Assembly (NCBI RefSeq): GCF_000331305.1
Contig: NZ_KB217478.1
Location: 6,784,317 to 6,848,316 of the forward strand
Origin: Calothrix sp. PCC 7103
GTDB lineage: Bacteria > Cyanobacteriota > Cyanobacteriia > Cyanobacteriales > Nostocaceae
DNA length: 64,000 bases
Reading direction: 5' to 3'
Shown: piece after piece, positions 8,298-17,563 of the stretch
Numbering within the stretch: position 1 is the first letter of the stretch
Layout of the letters: each line of letters opens with the position of its first letter
The notes under the pieces: model-generated
What the model was told of the DNA's origin: nothing
What the model saw: only the letters and a program-made list of their open reading frames with translations
Database searches by the model: none
Position numbers and translations under genes: made by a program

Positions 8298-10298
8298 TTA
8301 AATGGATATTTCTTCGATACGTATTTGACGCTTGATTTCTAAGCTGTTGAGATATTCAATTGGGTCTGATGGGTTAAAGACTTTGCCGTCAAATAAATGA
8401 ATTGGGTTATCCCATCCAATATCAAGAACACCTAAGTCGCGTGCTGCTTTGCCAAATATATCTGGACGGCAAACTCGTTCAATGACTTCTACCCAGTTTT
8501 TTGGGAATGGTATTAAACCCCAACGTGCCATCTGTGTCATCATCCACAGTATTTCTGTACGGTTGGGACAATTTGTTTTATTGACAAAAAATCTAATATA
8601 TGATGTTAACTCTTGCGGTTTACTACCATCTGCGCGTTCGTAAGGTGCTACAAAACCAGGACGAACATACACAGGGTCAATATCAAGATATTCAGGACGA
8701 CAGATAATTTGAAGAATTTCTTCTCGGTTGCGAAGGTCGTCACAATATTCGCAAGCTTCTAATAAAGCTTTAATAAGAGCAAGATAAGTTTCTGGATATT
8801 GTTGCGCCCATTCTTCTCTCACTCCCAAAACTTTAGCAGGTTGTCCCGCCCAAATTTCTAAAGCTGTCGCAGCAACAAAACCTGCCTTTTTGTGAACTGC
8901 CATATAATTCCAAGGTTCACCAGCGCAGTAACCATCTAGTGTTCCAGCTTCAAGTTGCGAAGCCATTTGCATTGGTGGTAATACCGTCAAATTCACATCT
9001 TGGTCAGGGTCAATACCACCAGCAGCTAACCAATAACGCAAAATAAAGTTCTGCATTGACGTAGGATGCACAACTCCCATATTCATAACATGGTCAGCAT
9101 CCGCGTTAATTGCTGCTTTCAAATCTGAGACAGTTCTAACTCCCTGGTCGTATAATTTTTTACTTAAAGTAATTGCGTTAGCATTCCGAGAAAGATTAAG
9201 TGCGTTAATTGTAGGAATTGGGGTTTTACCACCGGCGCCTAAAGTTAAAGCTAGGGGCATTCCTGCTACCATTTGAGCAGCATCAAGTCTACCAGTTCCA
9301 ACTCCAAATGCGATATCCTTCCAACTGGTTTCGCGAGTCAGGTTAATTTCTTCTAATCCGTATTTAGCGAAAAAGCCTCTTTCTTTAGCAACTATTAAAG
9401 GCGCCGTGTCAGTTAAAGGTAAAAAGCCAATATCGAGATTGATTTTCTCCAAACCGTTGCGGGATAATGATATTGGTGTAGCGGTCTTTTGAACAAGTTT
9501 CGCTTGACGCTTTTTAGCTTGCTTCTGCTGATTAAGGAAATTTATTATTTCATTCCGCATGTTGTAATAATCTGGATGATTAACAACTTCCATTCTTTGA
9601 CGAGGACGCGGAATGTCTACTTCTAAAATTTGACCAATATGTGCTTCTGGTCCATTTGTCAACATCACGATGCGGTCAGAAAGCAGTAATGCTTCATCAA
9701 CATCGTGCGTTACCATCACACAAGTTAATTTGTTTTCGTTGCAGATTTTCATTAGCTGTTCCTGCAACCCACCTCTTGTCAGCGCATCGAGGGCGCCGAA
9801 AGGCTCATCAAGTAATAATAACTTTGGACGAATAGCCAAAGCACGCGCTATTGATACCCGTTGTTTCATACCACCAGATAATTCTGATGGTAGTTTATTT
9901 GCATGGCGCCGTAGTCCTACCATATCAATATTGTGTTCGATAATTGAGCGACGCTCACCTTTCGGTTTGTCTTGGTAAACTTCATCAACAGCCAAAGCGA
10001 TATTATCGCGAACACTCAACCAAGGCAGCAACGAATAATTTTGAAACACCACCATTCGGTCGGGACCAGGTTCACGTATTTCACGTCCTTCAAGTGTTAC
10101 ACCGCCAATCGAGGCACGGTCTAACCCCGCAATAATATTAAGTAAAGTCGATTTACCACAACCAGAATGCCCAATTAGTGAAATAAACTCACCTTGTTGA
10201 ATCTTCAATTCAATATTTTTGAGGGCAATATAAGTCTTACCATTGGGTAAATCGAATACGCGGTCAATATGGTCTACTTCAACAAAACAGGTTGTCAT
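8298..10298 (-). CDS. nrtC: Nitrate ABC transporter NrtC, ATPase fused to an NrtA-like sensor domain
   Basis: A two-domain protein of about 666 residues. The N-terminal half is an ABC ATPase (GHSGCGKST, VVFQNYSLLPWLSV, ELSGGMKQRVS, LLLLDEPFGALD, MVTHDVDEALLLSDR). After a basic linker with KQAKKRQAKL comes a solute-binding-like domain related to NrtA (LDIGFLPLTDTAPLIVAKERGFF, YCAGEPWNYMAVH). In Synechococcus this domain is needed for ammonium-triggered inhibition of uptake. I chose the start at 10298 (MTTCFVEV); a longer frame exists, but its extra 18 residues are encoded by low-complexity repeat DNA. It is flanked closely by nrtB and nrtD in one operon. Confidence 0.93.
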   Translation of the reverse strand: MTTCFVEVDHIDRVFDLPNGKTYIALKNIELKIQQGEFISLIGHSGCGKSTLLNIIAGLDRASIGGVTLEGREIREPGPDRMVVFQNYSLLPWLSVRDNIALAVDEVYQDKPKGERRSIIEHNIDMVGLRRHANKLPSELSGGMKQRVSIARALAIRPKLLLLDEPFGALDALTRGGLQEQLMKICNENKLTCVMVTHDVDEALLLSDRIVMLTNGPEAHIGQILEVDIPRPRQRMEVVNHPDYYNMRNEIINFLNQQKQAKKRQAKLVQKTATPISLSRNGLEKINLDIGFLPLTDTAPLIVAKERGFFAKYGLEEINLTRETSWKDIAFGVGTGRLDAAQMVAGMPLALTLGAGGKTPIPTINALNLSRNANAITLSKKLYDQGVRTVSDLKAAINADADHVMNMGVVHPTSMQNFILRYWLAAGGIDPDQDVNLTVLPPMQMASQLEAGTLDGYCAGEPWNYMAVHKKAGFVAATALEIWAGQPAKVLGVREEWAQQYPETYLALIKALLEACEYCDDLRNREEILQIICRPEYLDIDPVYVRPGFVAPYERADGSKPQELTSYIRFFVNKTNCPNRTEILWMMTQMARWGLIPFPKNWVEVIERVCRPDIFGKAARDLGVLDIGWDNPIHLFDGKVFNPSDPIEYLNSLEIKRQIRIEEISI

Positions 10299-10340
10299 TG
10301 TTAGGGGGAAAGGGTAAAGGGTAAGGGGATAACATACGAG

Positions 10341-10368
10341 CGCACTCAGCACTCAGTACTCAGCACTT
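10341..10368. repeat. Short tandem repeat (ACTCAGC/ACTCAGT) between nrtB and nrtC
   Basis: Iterated ACTCAGC-type heptamers fill part of the 76-bp spacer between the nrtB stop and the nrtC start. This DNA is open in the nrtC frame and creates a false N-terminal extension of NrtC. Confidence 0.65.
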
Positions 10369-10374
10369 TCTACT

Positions 10375-11247
10375 TTATTTTTGTTCTGCTGGAATTACTA
10401 AGCTGGCAACAAAACCAATTGCGCGGTCGAGTAAAAGACCTACAATACCGATGTAAACTAGCGCTAATACAACTTGACCCATGTCACCACTGTTATAAGC
10501 ATTCCAGATAAAGAAACCTAAACCACCGGCGCCATCACTACTACCAGCGTTAACCATTTCGGCAGCAACAATTGCTAACCATGCTAAACCAATACCAATA
10601 CGTAACCCGCTGAATATATAAGGAACTGCTGCGGGGAATAATATCTTAAAGAAATACTTTCTTCCTTTTAATCTTAACACTCTCGCAACGTTGCGATAAT
10701 CTTGGGGTATTTGCTGTACTCCAACTGTTGTATTAATAACAATTGGCCAAACTGCGGTAATAAAAATTACGAAGATAGCTGCTAATTCACTTTTACTAAT
10801 ACCACCTAATGGAGGTACAGCAGACAAAGCAATAGGCAACCAAGCAAGAGGAGGAACTGTTCGTAATATTTGAAAAATTGGGTCGAGTGCTTCAAACATT
10901 AAACGATTAGTACCTGTTAGCACTCCTAAAGCGACACCAATAGTTGCCGCTAAGAAATAACCGTAACCAACGCGCTGTAAACTAGCCAGTAATTGGAATG
11001 CTAAACCTTTACCGTCATCATCATCAAGGAAAGGGTTAAACAGAAATTTTTGAACTGTGGGGTCTCTTAGAATTTGAATTGGTCCAGGGAATCCAGCATC
11101 TGGCGCCGAACAAAGTATTTGCCAAATGACTAAAAAAATGAGAACAGCAACTAAAGGAGGAATTGCTTTTTTAGAATTTTTTAAGATTTGAGCTACTAAT
11201 TTATTGCTCGCATTTTTAGTAGATAATCTACCTGCTTGTACTGCCAT
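10375..11247 (-). CDS. nrtB: Nitrate ABC transporter permease NrtB
   Basis: A 290-residue permease of the nitrate/sulfonate/taurine family (BPD_transp_1). A hydrophobic N-terminal helix (about 32-48) is followed by the core membrane helices. The cytoplasmic coupling region that contacts NrtC/NrtD includes RVLRLKGRKYFFKILFPAAVPYIFSGLRIG, with the EAA-like segment. The conserved LRTVPPLAWLPIAL segment sits before the membrane loop. It follows nrtA by 103 bp of repeat-containing spacer and precedes nrtC. Length matches the family (about 275-290). It transports nitrate and nitrite across the cytoplasmic membrane as a dimer. Confidence 0.93.
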   Translation of the reverse strand: MAVQAGRLSTKNASNKLVAQILKNSKKAIPPLVAVLIFLVIWQILCSAPDAGFPGPIQILRDPTVQKFLFNPFLDDDDGKGLAFQLLASLQRVGYGYFLAATIGVALGVLTGTNRLMFEALDPIFQILRTVPPLAWLPIALSAVPPLGGISKSELAAIFVIFITAVWPIVINTTVGVQQIPQDYRNVARVLRLKGRKYFFKILFPAAVPYIFSGLRIGIGLAWLAIVAAEMVNAGSSDGAGGLGFFIWNAYNSGDMGQVVLALVYIGIVGLLLDRAIGFVASLVIPAEQK

Positions 11248-11281
11248 ATTTATATTTTACTTATTTTTGTAGTGGGGATTT

Positions 11282-11351
11282 GCAACGGATTTGAACGGAT
11301 GTAACGGATAGGAAGAAGCAATCATCCGTTACATCCGTTATATCCGTTGCC
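11282..11351. repeat. ATCCGTTAC repeat, copy 2, in inverted arrangement
   Basis: ACGGATGTAACGGAT units on the left and ATCCGTTACATCCGT units on the right form an imperfect inverted repeat in the nrtA-nrtB spacer, directly after the nrtA stop codon. The arrangement could fold in mRNA and modulate the ratio of abundant NrtA to NrtB; that role is inference. Confidence 0.65.
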
Positions 11352-12676
11352 TAGGCTTTCTTGATTTTTAAACCTTTGAGATAACCTGCGGAGTCAGCGG
11401 GGTTAAATTTAACACCCAAAATATCTTCAACACCGCGTGAATCACTAGCAGGAATTGCAGCTTCTTGTCCAATTGCTTTAGCTGCTTCTTTCCACATATC
11501 TGAACGGTTAACTTTTTCAATCAAAGCTTTAACGTCAGTATCAGGAGGAATTTGACCCCAGCGCATATTTTCAGCCAAGAACCAGGTATCGTGACTCTTA
11601 TAAGGGAATGAAGCATTATCATCCCAGAATTTCATTGCTACTGGACTTGCTGTTTCAATTCGACCTGTACCATAGTCTATTTTACCTTTGGAACGGTCGC
11701 TAATAGCAAGAGCGTCTACTTTTAAATATTTACCAGTTGCAATTATTTTAGACATTTCGTCTTTATTTTCAGGCTTATCGCACCAAATTTGTGCTTCTTG
11801 CACTGCCATTAATATGGCTTTAGCTGCGTTTGGATTCTTTTCTACCCAATCTGCACGCATTGATAAGGCTTTTTCTGGATGGTCTTTCCACAATTCACCA
11901 GTTACTACCGCTGAATAACCAGTTTGTTCTTGAATGAGTTTACCATTCCAAGGTTCACCAACACAGAAAGCGTCCATTTTACCTGCTTTCATACTGGCAA
12001 CCATTTGTGGTGGTGGAATGACGATGATTTCCACATCTTTTTCGGGGTCTATTCCACCTGCTGCTAACCACGAACGCATCCACAAATCGTGGGTTCCACC
12101 TGGGAATGTCACTGCACAAGTCAGCTTTTTACCACCAGCTATAACTTGCTTCAAGGGTGAACTGTCTTTACCTAGCTTTAAGTCTTTATATTTATTTGAT
12201 ACGGAAATTCCCTGTCCATTTGTGTTCAAACGTGCCAGAATTTGCATGGGCAACGGTTGTTTTGTCTTAGTAATGGTGCCAGCAGTCATCAAATAAGGCA
12301 TTGGGCTAAGAATGTGCGCTCCATCAATGCCACCTTGAGCAGAACCAAGTTCTAAGTTATCGCGCGTTGCTGCCCATGATGTTTGTTTGACAACTTCGAC
12401 ATTGCTCATTCCATATTTTTGGAATAATCCTTTTTCAAAAGCAATAATAATTGGCGCCGAGTCAGTTAAAGCGATAAATCCAAGTTTGGCTTTAGTTGTT
12501 TCAACTTTGGGACTATTTGCAACAGGTGTAACATTTGCCGCAGGCTTTGCAGTAGTCGTCCCTCCTGAATTATTATCAGCATTCGAGCCATTTGACGAAC
12601 AACCATTTGCAATAATGGCGCCAGCAGCAGTAATACCTGCGGTGATGATGAATTTTCTTCTGGAGAGATTAGTCAT
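11351..12676 (-). CDS. nrtA: Nitrate/nitrite-binding lipoprotein NrtA
   Basis: A 441-residue periplasmic substrate-binding lipoprotein of the nitrate ABC importer. The N-terminus has a twin-arginine-like signal (LSRRKFIITAG) and a lipobox ending at Cys26 (IIANGC), followed by a Ser/Asn/Thr-rich tether. The mature domain shows LGFIALTDSAPIIIAFEKGLF, AGGIDPEKDVEIIVIPPPQM, FCVGEPWNGKLIQEQ and, near the C-terminus, NMRWGQIPPDTDVKAL, all typical of NrtA. It is 75 bp downstream of nirA, with a dispersed repeat in the spacer, and is the first transporter gene of the operon. Length (about 440) is normal. Confidence 0.95.
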   Translation of the reverse strand: MTNLSRRKFIITAGITAAGAIIANGCSSNGSNADNNSGGTTTAKPAANVTPVANSPKVETTKAKLGFIALTDSAPIIIAFEKGLFQKYGMSNVEVVKQTSWAATRDNLELGSAQGGIDGAHILSPMPYLMTAGTITKTKQPLPMQILARLNTNGQGISVSNKYKDLKLGKDSSPLKQVIAGGKKLTCAVTFPGGTHDLWMRSWLAAGGIDPEKDVEIIVIPPPQMVASMKAGKMDAFCVGEPWNGKLIQEQTGYSAVVTGELWKDHPEKALSMRADWVEKNPNAAKAILMAVQEAQIWCDKPENKDEMSKIIATGKYLKVDALAISDRSKGKIDYGTGRIETASPVAMKFWDDNASFPYKSHDTWFLAENMRWGQIPPDTDVKALIEKVNRSDMWKEAAKAIGQEAAIPASDSRGVEDILGVKFNPADSAGYLKGLKIKKA

Positions 12677-12717
12677 TCTGTTTGTTTATTTATGAGTGTG
12701 GTTGAATTATTGATCTT

Positions 12718-12745
12718 GTGGAATGGGTATCCTTGCCCGTTCCAA
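12718..12745. repeat. Dispersed repeat (GGAATGGG...CCCGTTCC), copy 1
   Basis: An imperfect inverted repeat, GTGGAATGGG then CCCGTTCC, in the nirA-nrtA spacer. Close relatives occur at 26.33 and 31.15 kb. It could form a hairpin between the two coding regions. Confidence 0.6.
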
Positions 12746-12751
12746 ACCTTA

Positions 12752-14299
12752 CTATGTATTAACTAATACCTTTGGCTTGGCACCAAAGTGTGTAACTAGC
12801 AATTCGTGCAAAACTGGCTGTAAATCTTCGCATGGAACTCCTTTGGTAACGCAAGTTCCTAAATGCGCGTCTTTGCCAACTTTGCCACCCATATAAATAT
12901 CAACACCTTCGACAGGTTTCCCATTTTTACGCGCTTTGGTTCCCATTAAGCCAATGTCTGCTACTTGAGGTTGTCCACACGAGTTTGGACACCCTGTCCA
13001 ATGAATGCGTACTGGTTGACTCATTTCTAACTCAGATTCCAACGCTTTTATCATTGCTAGCGCACGGTTTTTGGTTTCTATCAACGCAAAATTACAGAAC
13101 TGGGCGCCTGTACAAGATACCAAAGCGCGTGTAAGTGGTTCAGGATTAATTTTAAACTTTCCAAGCAGAGATTCTGTAAAAAATGATGCCAAACGCGCAT
13201 CAGAGATATTGGGAATAACAATATTTTGTTCTACAGTGAGCCGAATCTCACTAGTCCCATAAACCTCTGCAAGACGGGCAATTTCAAACATATCTTCTGC
13301 ATACAATCGACCCACCGGAATATGCAATCCTGCGTAGTATAAATCTGATTGTTTTTGTTTATGTATACCAATATGGTCACGTTTTTCCCAGTTGATTTCA
13401 TCGTGTGCGGCGCCAGGTAAAAGTGATTTACCCAAACGCAACTCAACTTCTTCACGAAACCTTTCTAAACCCCACTCATCAATTAACCACATTAAACGTG
13501 ATTTTTGACGGTTAGCACGTAATCCATTATCGCGGTAAACCTCCAAAATGGCTCGGCATACAGCTACCACATCTTGTGGATGAACCCAAGCATTTAGAGG
13601 AATAGCAGCATCACAGCGTTTGGCGGAAAAGAACCCACCAACCAATATATTAAATCCAAAATTTCCATCTTTAAATGCAGGTATAAATGCTAAGTCATTT
13701 ATTTCCGCGTGAACCGAATTGTCCCGTCCTCCAGTAATTGCGATATTAAATTTACGCGGCAGATTTGAAAACTCAGCGTTACCAACTCCATTGTTGGTAA
13801 TCATCGCCTGGATTTGATCTACTAACTCACGCGTATCATATAATTCTGAAGCATCTAATCCAGCAAGAGGGTCGCCCGTAATATTACGGACGTTATCCAT
13901 CCCAGATTGAACAGTAGTCAACTCAACTTCCTGGAATCGATTAAAAATTTCTGGTAAATCTTCGATTCGTACACCACGCAATTGAAAATTCTGGCGAGTA
14001 GTGATATCTACACAACCATCGTCACCGTACCGCTGAACTACTTCAGCTAACACCCGCATTTGTGAAGAATTAAGAATACCATTTGGCATTCGTAACCGCA
14101 TCATAAATTTACCAGGTGTAACAGGGCGAAAAAACACACCCAACCACTTCAGTCGATGGTCACGGTCGGTTTCGTCCATCGCTTCCCAACCTAGCGTTGC
14201 AAATTTTTCAATTTCTGCCTTAACGGAAAGTCCGTCTTTTTCTGCTTTTAATTTTTCAAACTTGTTTTGACTAGTAGTATTGATAGTGGCTGCTGTCAT
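12752..14299 (-). CDS. nirA: Ferredoxin-nitrite reductase NirA
   Basis: A siroheme/4Fe-4S enzyme of about 515 residues that reduces nitrite to ammonium with six electrons from ferredoxin. Motifs seen are VRNITGDPLAGLDASELYDT, FSNLPRKFNIAITGGRDN, GGFFSAKRCDAAIPL, and the cluster/siroheme-binding cysteines in CTGAQFCNFALIETK and HWTGCPNSCGQPQVADIGLMG. I chose ATG 14299 (MTAATINT): it has GGAAG about ten bases upstream, and cyanobacterial homologues begin similarly; an in-frame ATG also exists at 14326. It is first in the minus-strand operon, under a clear NtcA promoter, with nirB divergent on the other side. Confidence 0.95.
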   Translation of the reverse strand: MTAATINTTSQNKFEKLKAEKDGLSVKAEIEKFATLGWEAMDETDRDHRLKWLGVFFRPVTPGKFMMRLRMPNGILNSSQMRVLAEVVQRYGDDGCVDITTRQNFQLRGVRIEDLPEIFNRFQEVELTTVQSGMDNVRNITGDPLAGLDASELYDTRELVDQIQAMITNNGVGNAEFSNLPRKFNIAITGGRDNSVHAEINDLAFIPAFKDGNFGFNILVGGFFSAKRCDAAIPLNAWVHPQDVVAVCRAILEVYRDNGLRANRQKSRLMWLIDEWGLERFREEVELRLGKSLLPGAAHDEINWEKRDHIGIHKQKQSDLYYAGLHIPVGRLYAEDMFEIARLAEVYGTSEIRLTVEQNIVIPNISDARLASFFTESLLGKFKINPEPLTRALVSCTGAQFCNFALIETKNRALAMIKALESELEMSQPVRIHWTGCPNSCGQPQVADIGLMGTKARKNGKPVEGVDIYMGGKVGKDAHLGTCVTKGVPCEDLQPVLHELLVTHFGAKPKVLVNT

Positions 14300-14460
14300 A
14301 ATCGCTTCCATTACGTCGTAGTTCAATGCTCCGGTGACCGTATCCCAATATCAACCGTTTAGGTTTGCGCTATTGCACCCAAATTACCGGGATGAAATAT
14401 ACACGTTTGTACGTTAAGAGCGAGACTTGGATACTGGGTTAGTGACTCTTTACATAACTT

Positions 14461-14502
14461 AAGTTAAAGTTGAGTCAGACTAAAAATCGTATAAATTGTT
14501 AC
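14461..14502 (-). promoter_or_regulatory. NtcA-activated class II promoter of the nir operon
   Basis: On the minus strand GTAACAATTTATAC (14502-14489) matches the NtcA consensus GTA-N8-TAC exactly. Exactly 22 bases further lies TAACTT (14466-14461), matching the TA-N3-T -10 element. Spacing and both elements fit NtcA-activated promoters such as nirA and glnA of other cyanobacteria. The start codon of nirA is about 160 bp downstream, leaving a long leader. Confidence 0.85.
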
Positions 14503-14713
14503 GAATTGTTAGAAAAAATGCACAATACGGATGGCATCTATGTAACATTCGCATAAAATTGATCAAATTTTAAGGAAAAAGCATCTTGCCATTGGAACGT
14601 GCAGGACAGCTAAGAGATAATGAGTACTAAGAACGTGCGTACATTTTCCCCAAAAGTACACAAGCAAATTTTTGAACTCTAAATTTCCTGAATAACCTTT
14701 CATTACATAAGAC

Positions 14714-15946
14714 GTGAACAACATCAACGAACTATTAGTGCAAGCTATTGCAGCACGTGATACTGCTGACTGGTCGTCATTAAATCAATGCAAAGAGCAG
14801 TTGCTAAAGGAAAACTCAAATTATCTTGAGACTGTTGAGTGTCAAGAAGATTTGTTGGAATTAGCGCTTTTGATTTTTGAGCATAGTGACTTTCATTCTC
14901 GTTGGGAAGTTGCTAAAGTCTTTAATCGTTTGGGGAATGTCGCAATTCCAAAGCTCGTAGAAATATTGTCCGATGATACGTTAGATGAAGAGTTACGTTG
15001 GTACGCAGTGCGAATTTTGGGAGAACTCAAAAACGAGTTAGCAATTCCAGTATTAATAGATTTAATTCAAACCGACGACTCGCAAGAATTAAAGTCAATG
15101 GCATCTGTCGCATTAGGGCAACTTGGTTCCAAAGCGATTTTATCACTCTCTTCTTTGTTAGCTTCAGAGGATACGCGGTTCTTCGCTACGCAGGCATTAT
15201 GTTATATCCGTAACAAAGAGACTATTTTACCCTTACTCAGCGTTGCTTCCGATTCGCAACTCGCTGTAAGGGTCGCAGCGATTGAAGCGTTGAGTAGTTT
15301 TCATGACTCGCGCGCACTTTCAGTATTATTAGGTAGTTTAGATGATGAATCAGCACAAGTTAGATGCACCGTTGTTACAGGATTAGGTTATCGTCGTGAT
15401 TTACATAACTCACAGTTAGATTTAGTCGCATTATTACAACCCAAACTTTACGATTGTGATTCAAGAGTTGCGAGTGCAGCTGTTGTTTCGCTATCGCGGA
15501 TGGGTGATGATGCTGCTGCACATCATTTGTATCAGTTACTCGTATCACAACAGGCGCCGCTTCAATTACAAATCGAAACAATCCGCGCCCTAACATGGGT
15601 TGGTACAATTTCCGGCATAGAATACTTAAAGCAAGCCCTCAATATAATCAGTTCACAAACACTATGCGAGCAAATTATCACCGTTTTAGGACGAGTCCAG
15701 CAATCAGATTTAATACATAAAGCCGCAGATATTTTATTAGAAATGCTACATCAAAAGCACCCCGCTTGTTCAATAGACGCCGTTAGAAGCGCAATCGCTT
15801 TATCTTTAGGGCAACTTCGCAGAGTCGATGCCGTCGAACCATTAACTACCCTACTTAACGATAGTAATACTCAAGTACGCTTACACGCTCTAGCAGCTTT
15901 GAAAAACTTGGCGCCAGACAAACACTGGAACTTAGATAGCATCTAA
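14714..15946 (+). CDS. nirB: HEAT-repeat protein NirB, nitrite reductase partner
   Basis: A 410-residue protein made almost entirely of HEAT-like helical repeats from about residue 50 to the end. Examples are AIPKLVEILSDDTLDEELRW, AIPVLIDLIQTDD and AVEPLTTLLNDSNTQVRLHA. It has no catalytic motif, signal peptide or membrane segment. It is divergent from nirA across a 387-bp region. In Anabaena and Synechococcus the gene in this place, nirB (unrelated to enterobacterial nirB), is required for full nitrite reductase activity and its product interacts with NirA. The start is a GTG with weak ribosome-binding sequence. Identity rests on context plus repeat type; a phycobilin-lyase-like HEAT protein is the alternative. 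Confidence 0.7.
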   Translation: MNNINELLVQAIAARDTADWSSLNQCKEQLLKENSNYLETVECQEDLLELALLIFEHSDFHSRWEVAKVFNRLGNVAIPKLVEILSDDTLDEELRWYAVRILGELKNELAIPVLIDLIQTDDSQELKSMASVALGQLGSKAILSLSSLLASEDTRFFATQALCYIRNKETILPLLSVASDSQLAVRVAAIEALSSFHDSRALSVLLGSLDDESAQVRCTVVTGLGYRRDLHNSQLDLVALLQPKLYDCDSRVASAAVVSLSRMGDDAAAHHLYQLLVSQQAPLQLQIETIRALTWVGTISGIEYLKQALNIISSQTLCEQIITVLGRVQQSDLIHKAADILLEMLHQKHPACSIDAVRSAIALSLGQLRRVDAVEPLTTLLNDSNTQVRLHALAALKNLAPDKHWNLDSI

Positions 15947-16589
15947 AAGATTTTGATGCTTGTTTAAAAGTAAACTTATAACCAGTTTGAGAATATATAT
16001 CCTCGCCTGAAAATTCATGAACCCGTTCCTAGAGGATAAATCCCGGCAAATATATCCTCTAGGAAAATTAGCGAAACACAATACTCTCTCTACAGTAATT
16101 ATTGTTACTGCTTTTAGTCAAAATTAAGTATTTTTCGCAAAAAAAGCGCTATTTTAGAAAATTAATCCCTATAAAACTGTTATTTTTATACAACTTGAAA
16201 CTTTTATCATGTGGAAGTAATGGAGTTCCTAGAGGGTAAATTCGATAAATATATCCTCGCTTGACGGTATCCCAGACGCAGCATTGCCGAACAAGGCTTG
16301 CTACGACTGTGCTACAAGACAAAATATTTAATTATAGATTAAGAAATTGTTATGAAATGTAAATTTTTTATTGAAACTGAATTATTTTTTAAGAAAATAT
16401 TTAGAATTCTTTGATAGTCAGATTTCGTCAAAATCTCAGTTATTTTACCGTTTTGAAGGTAAATAACCCAACATCGTTGGGACTGTATAAAGTCGCAGCG
16501 AAAGAGCAAGATGTAACAAAATCTACTAAAACTTAGTGTCAAATCAGCTAAGTTGATAACAGCCACAAATGTAATTCAGGCTACAAACA
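15947..16589. other. 643-bp spacer upstream of ntcB containing a repeated hairpin element
   Basis: No convincing gene is present. Two diverged copies of an element of about 35 bp lie at 16025-16059 and 16225-16258 (GTTCCTAGAGG(A/G)TAAAT, then AAATATATCCTC). In the first copy TTCCTAGAGGATA (16026-16038) and TATCCTCTAGGAA (16053-16065) form a perfect 13-bp stem. The motif ATATATCCTCGC(C/T)TGA also recurs at about 15.99 and 16.25 kb. The rest is AT-rich. The elements may be a small dispersed repeat or part of ntcB regulation. Confidence 0.6.
16571..16584. promoter_or_regulatory. NtcA-consensus site abutting the ntcB start codon
   Basis: GTA-ATTCAGGC-TAC matches GTA-N8-TAC exactly, but ends only five bases before the ntcB ATG. 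At that place it would overlap the ribosome-binding region, so it cannot be an ordinary activator site for this start. It may be a repressor-type site or chance; such a degenerate site is expected about once per few kb. Confidence 0.35.
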
Positions 16590-17540
16590 ATGCGACTAGA
16601 GCAGCTGCAAGCTTTTCTGGGTATTGCTGAAGCTGGTAGTTTTCAAGGAGCAGCGCGTAAATGCGGTGTAACACAATCTACTATCAGTCGTCAAATTCAG
16701 GCATTAGAAGGGGACTTGGGGTGTGAACTTTTTCACCGTACAAGTCAGGCAAAATTGACGCTTGCGGGTGAGCGGTTGTTGCCACGTGCGCGTAAAATAT
16801 GTGCTGAATGGCAAAGCGCGACGCAGGAAATAGCTGATTTGGTTTCTGGAAAGCAACCAGAGCTATGTGTTGCAGCTATTCACTCGCTATGTGCTTATTA
16901 CTTACCGCCAGTATTACAGCAATTTTGCCACGATTACCCAGATGTTCAATTGCGAGTGACTTCGTTAGGGAGTGACCGTGCATTAAAAGTTCTCAAAGAT
17001 GGTTTGGTTGATTTGGCTATTGTGATGAACAATCGTTTCTTGACTACGGGTCGCGAAATGATTGTAGAAACGCTATACGAGGAACCAATTGAGGTTTTAG
17101 TCGCAGTTAACCATTCTTTGGCACAATATGACATGGTTCCTTGGTCGGAGTTAGTCAATTATCCGCAAGTTGTGTTTAAAGATGGGTATGGAATGCAAAG
17201 GTTAGTACAAGATAAGTTTGAGCGACTCGAAGCAACTTTACAAGCGGCTTTAGAAGTAAATACGCTTGATGCTTTTAGAGGAGTGGTTCGACAAGGTGAA
17301 TTTGTCGCGTTACTGCCATATTCAGCTTTAGTCGAAGCACGCAATGACCCCACCCTTGCAGTTCGTCCCCTTGCTGGTAACAGTAGTCTTTTAAACGAGA
17401 CCACATCGAGTATGACCCGTCGAGTCGTTATGGTAACTACTAATGACCGTTTGCAAATTCCCCCAATTCAACATTTCTGGCAGTTGGTGCGTCAACATAT
17501 ACCACCTCAGTTTGCTTTGGATATGCGAAACGCAAGTTAA
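16590..17540 (+). CDS. ntcB: LysR-family nitrate assimilation regulator NtcB
   Basis: A 316-residue LysR-type transcription factor. The N-terminal winged helix-turn-helix (residues 1-60: LEQLQAFLGIAEAGSFQGAA, then QSTISRQIQALEGDLGCELF) is followed by a periplasmic-binding-fold effector domain (about 90-300). NtcB activates the nir operon together with NtcA in response to nitrite in several cyanobacteria. Position next to cnaT and near the nir operon on the divergent side matches the Anabaena arrangement and distinguishes it from the paralogues CmpR, RbcR and NdhR. It ends 23 bp before cnaT, so the two are probably cotranscribed. Confidence 0.85.
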   Translation: MRLEQLQAFLGIAEAGSFQGAARKCGVTQSTISRQIQALEGDLGCELFHRTSQAKLTLAGERLLPRARKICAEWQSATQEIADLVSGKQPELCVAAIHSLCAYYLPPVLQQFCHDYPDVQLRVTSLGSDRALKVLKDGLVDLAIVMNNRFLTTGREMIVETLYEEPIEVLVAVNHSLAQYDMVPWSELVNYPQVVFKDGYGMQRLVQDKFERLEATLQAALEVNTLDAFRGVVRQGEFVALLPYSALVEARNDPTLAVRPLAGNSSLLNETTSSMTRRVVMVTTNDRLQIPPIQHFWQLVRQHIPPQFALDMRNAS

Positions 17541-17563
17541 TTATTGGTGAAGCGGTAAATAAC

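Noticed and set aside
8298-10352. Longer NrtC starting at 10352
   Set aside because: The added 18 residues come from heptamer-repeat DNA and are not family-like; MTTCFVEV at 10298 is the probable start.
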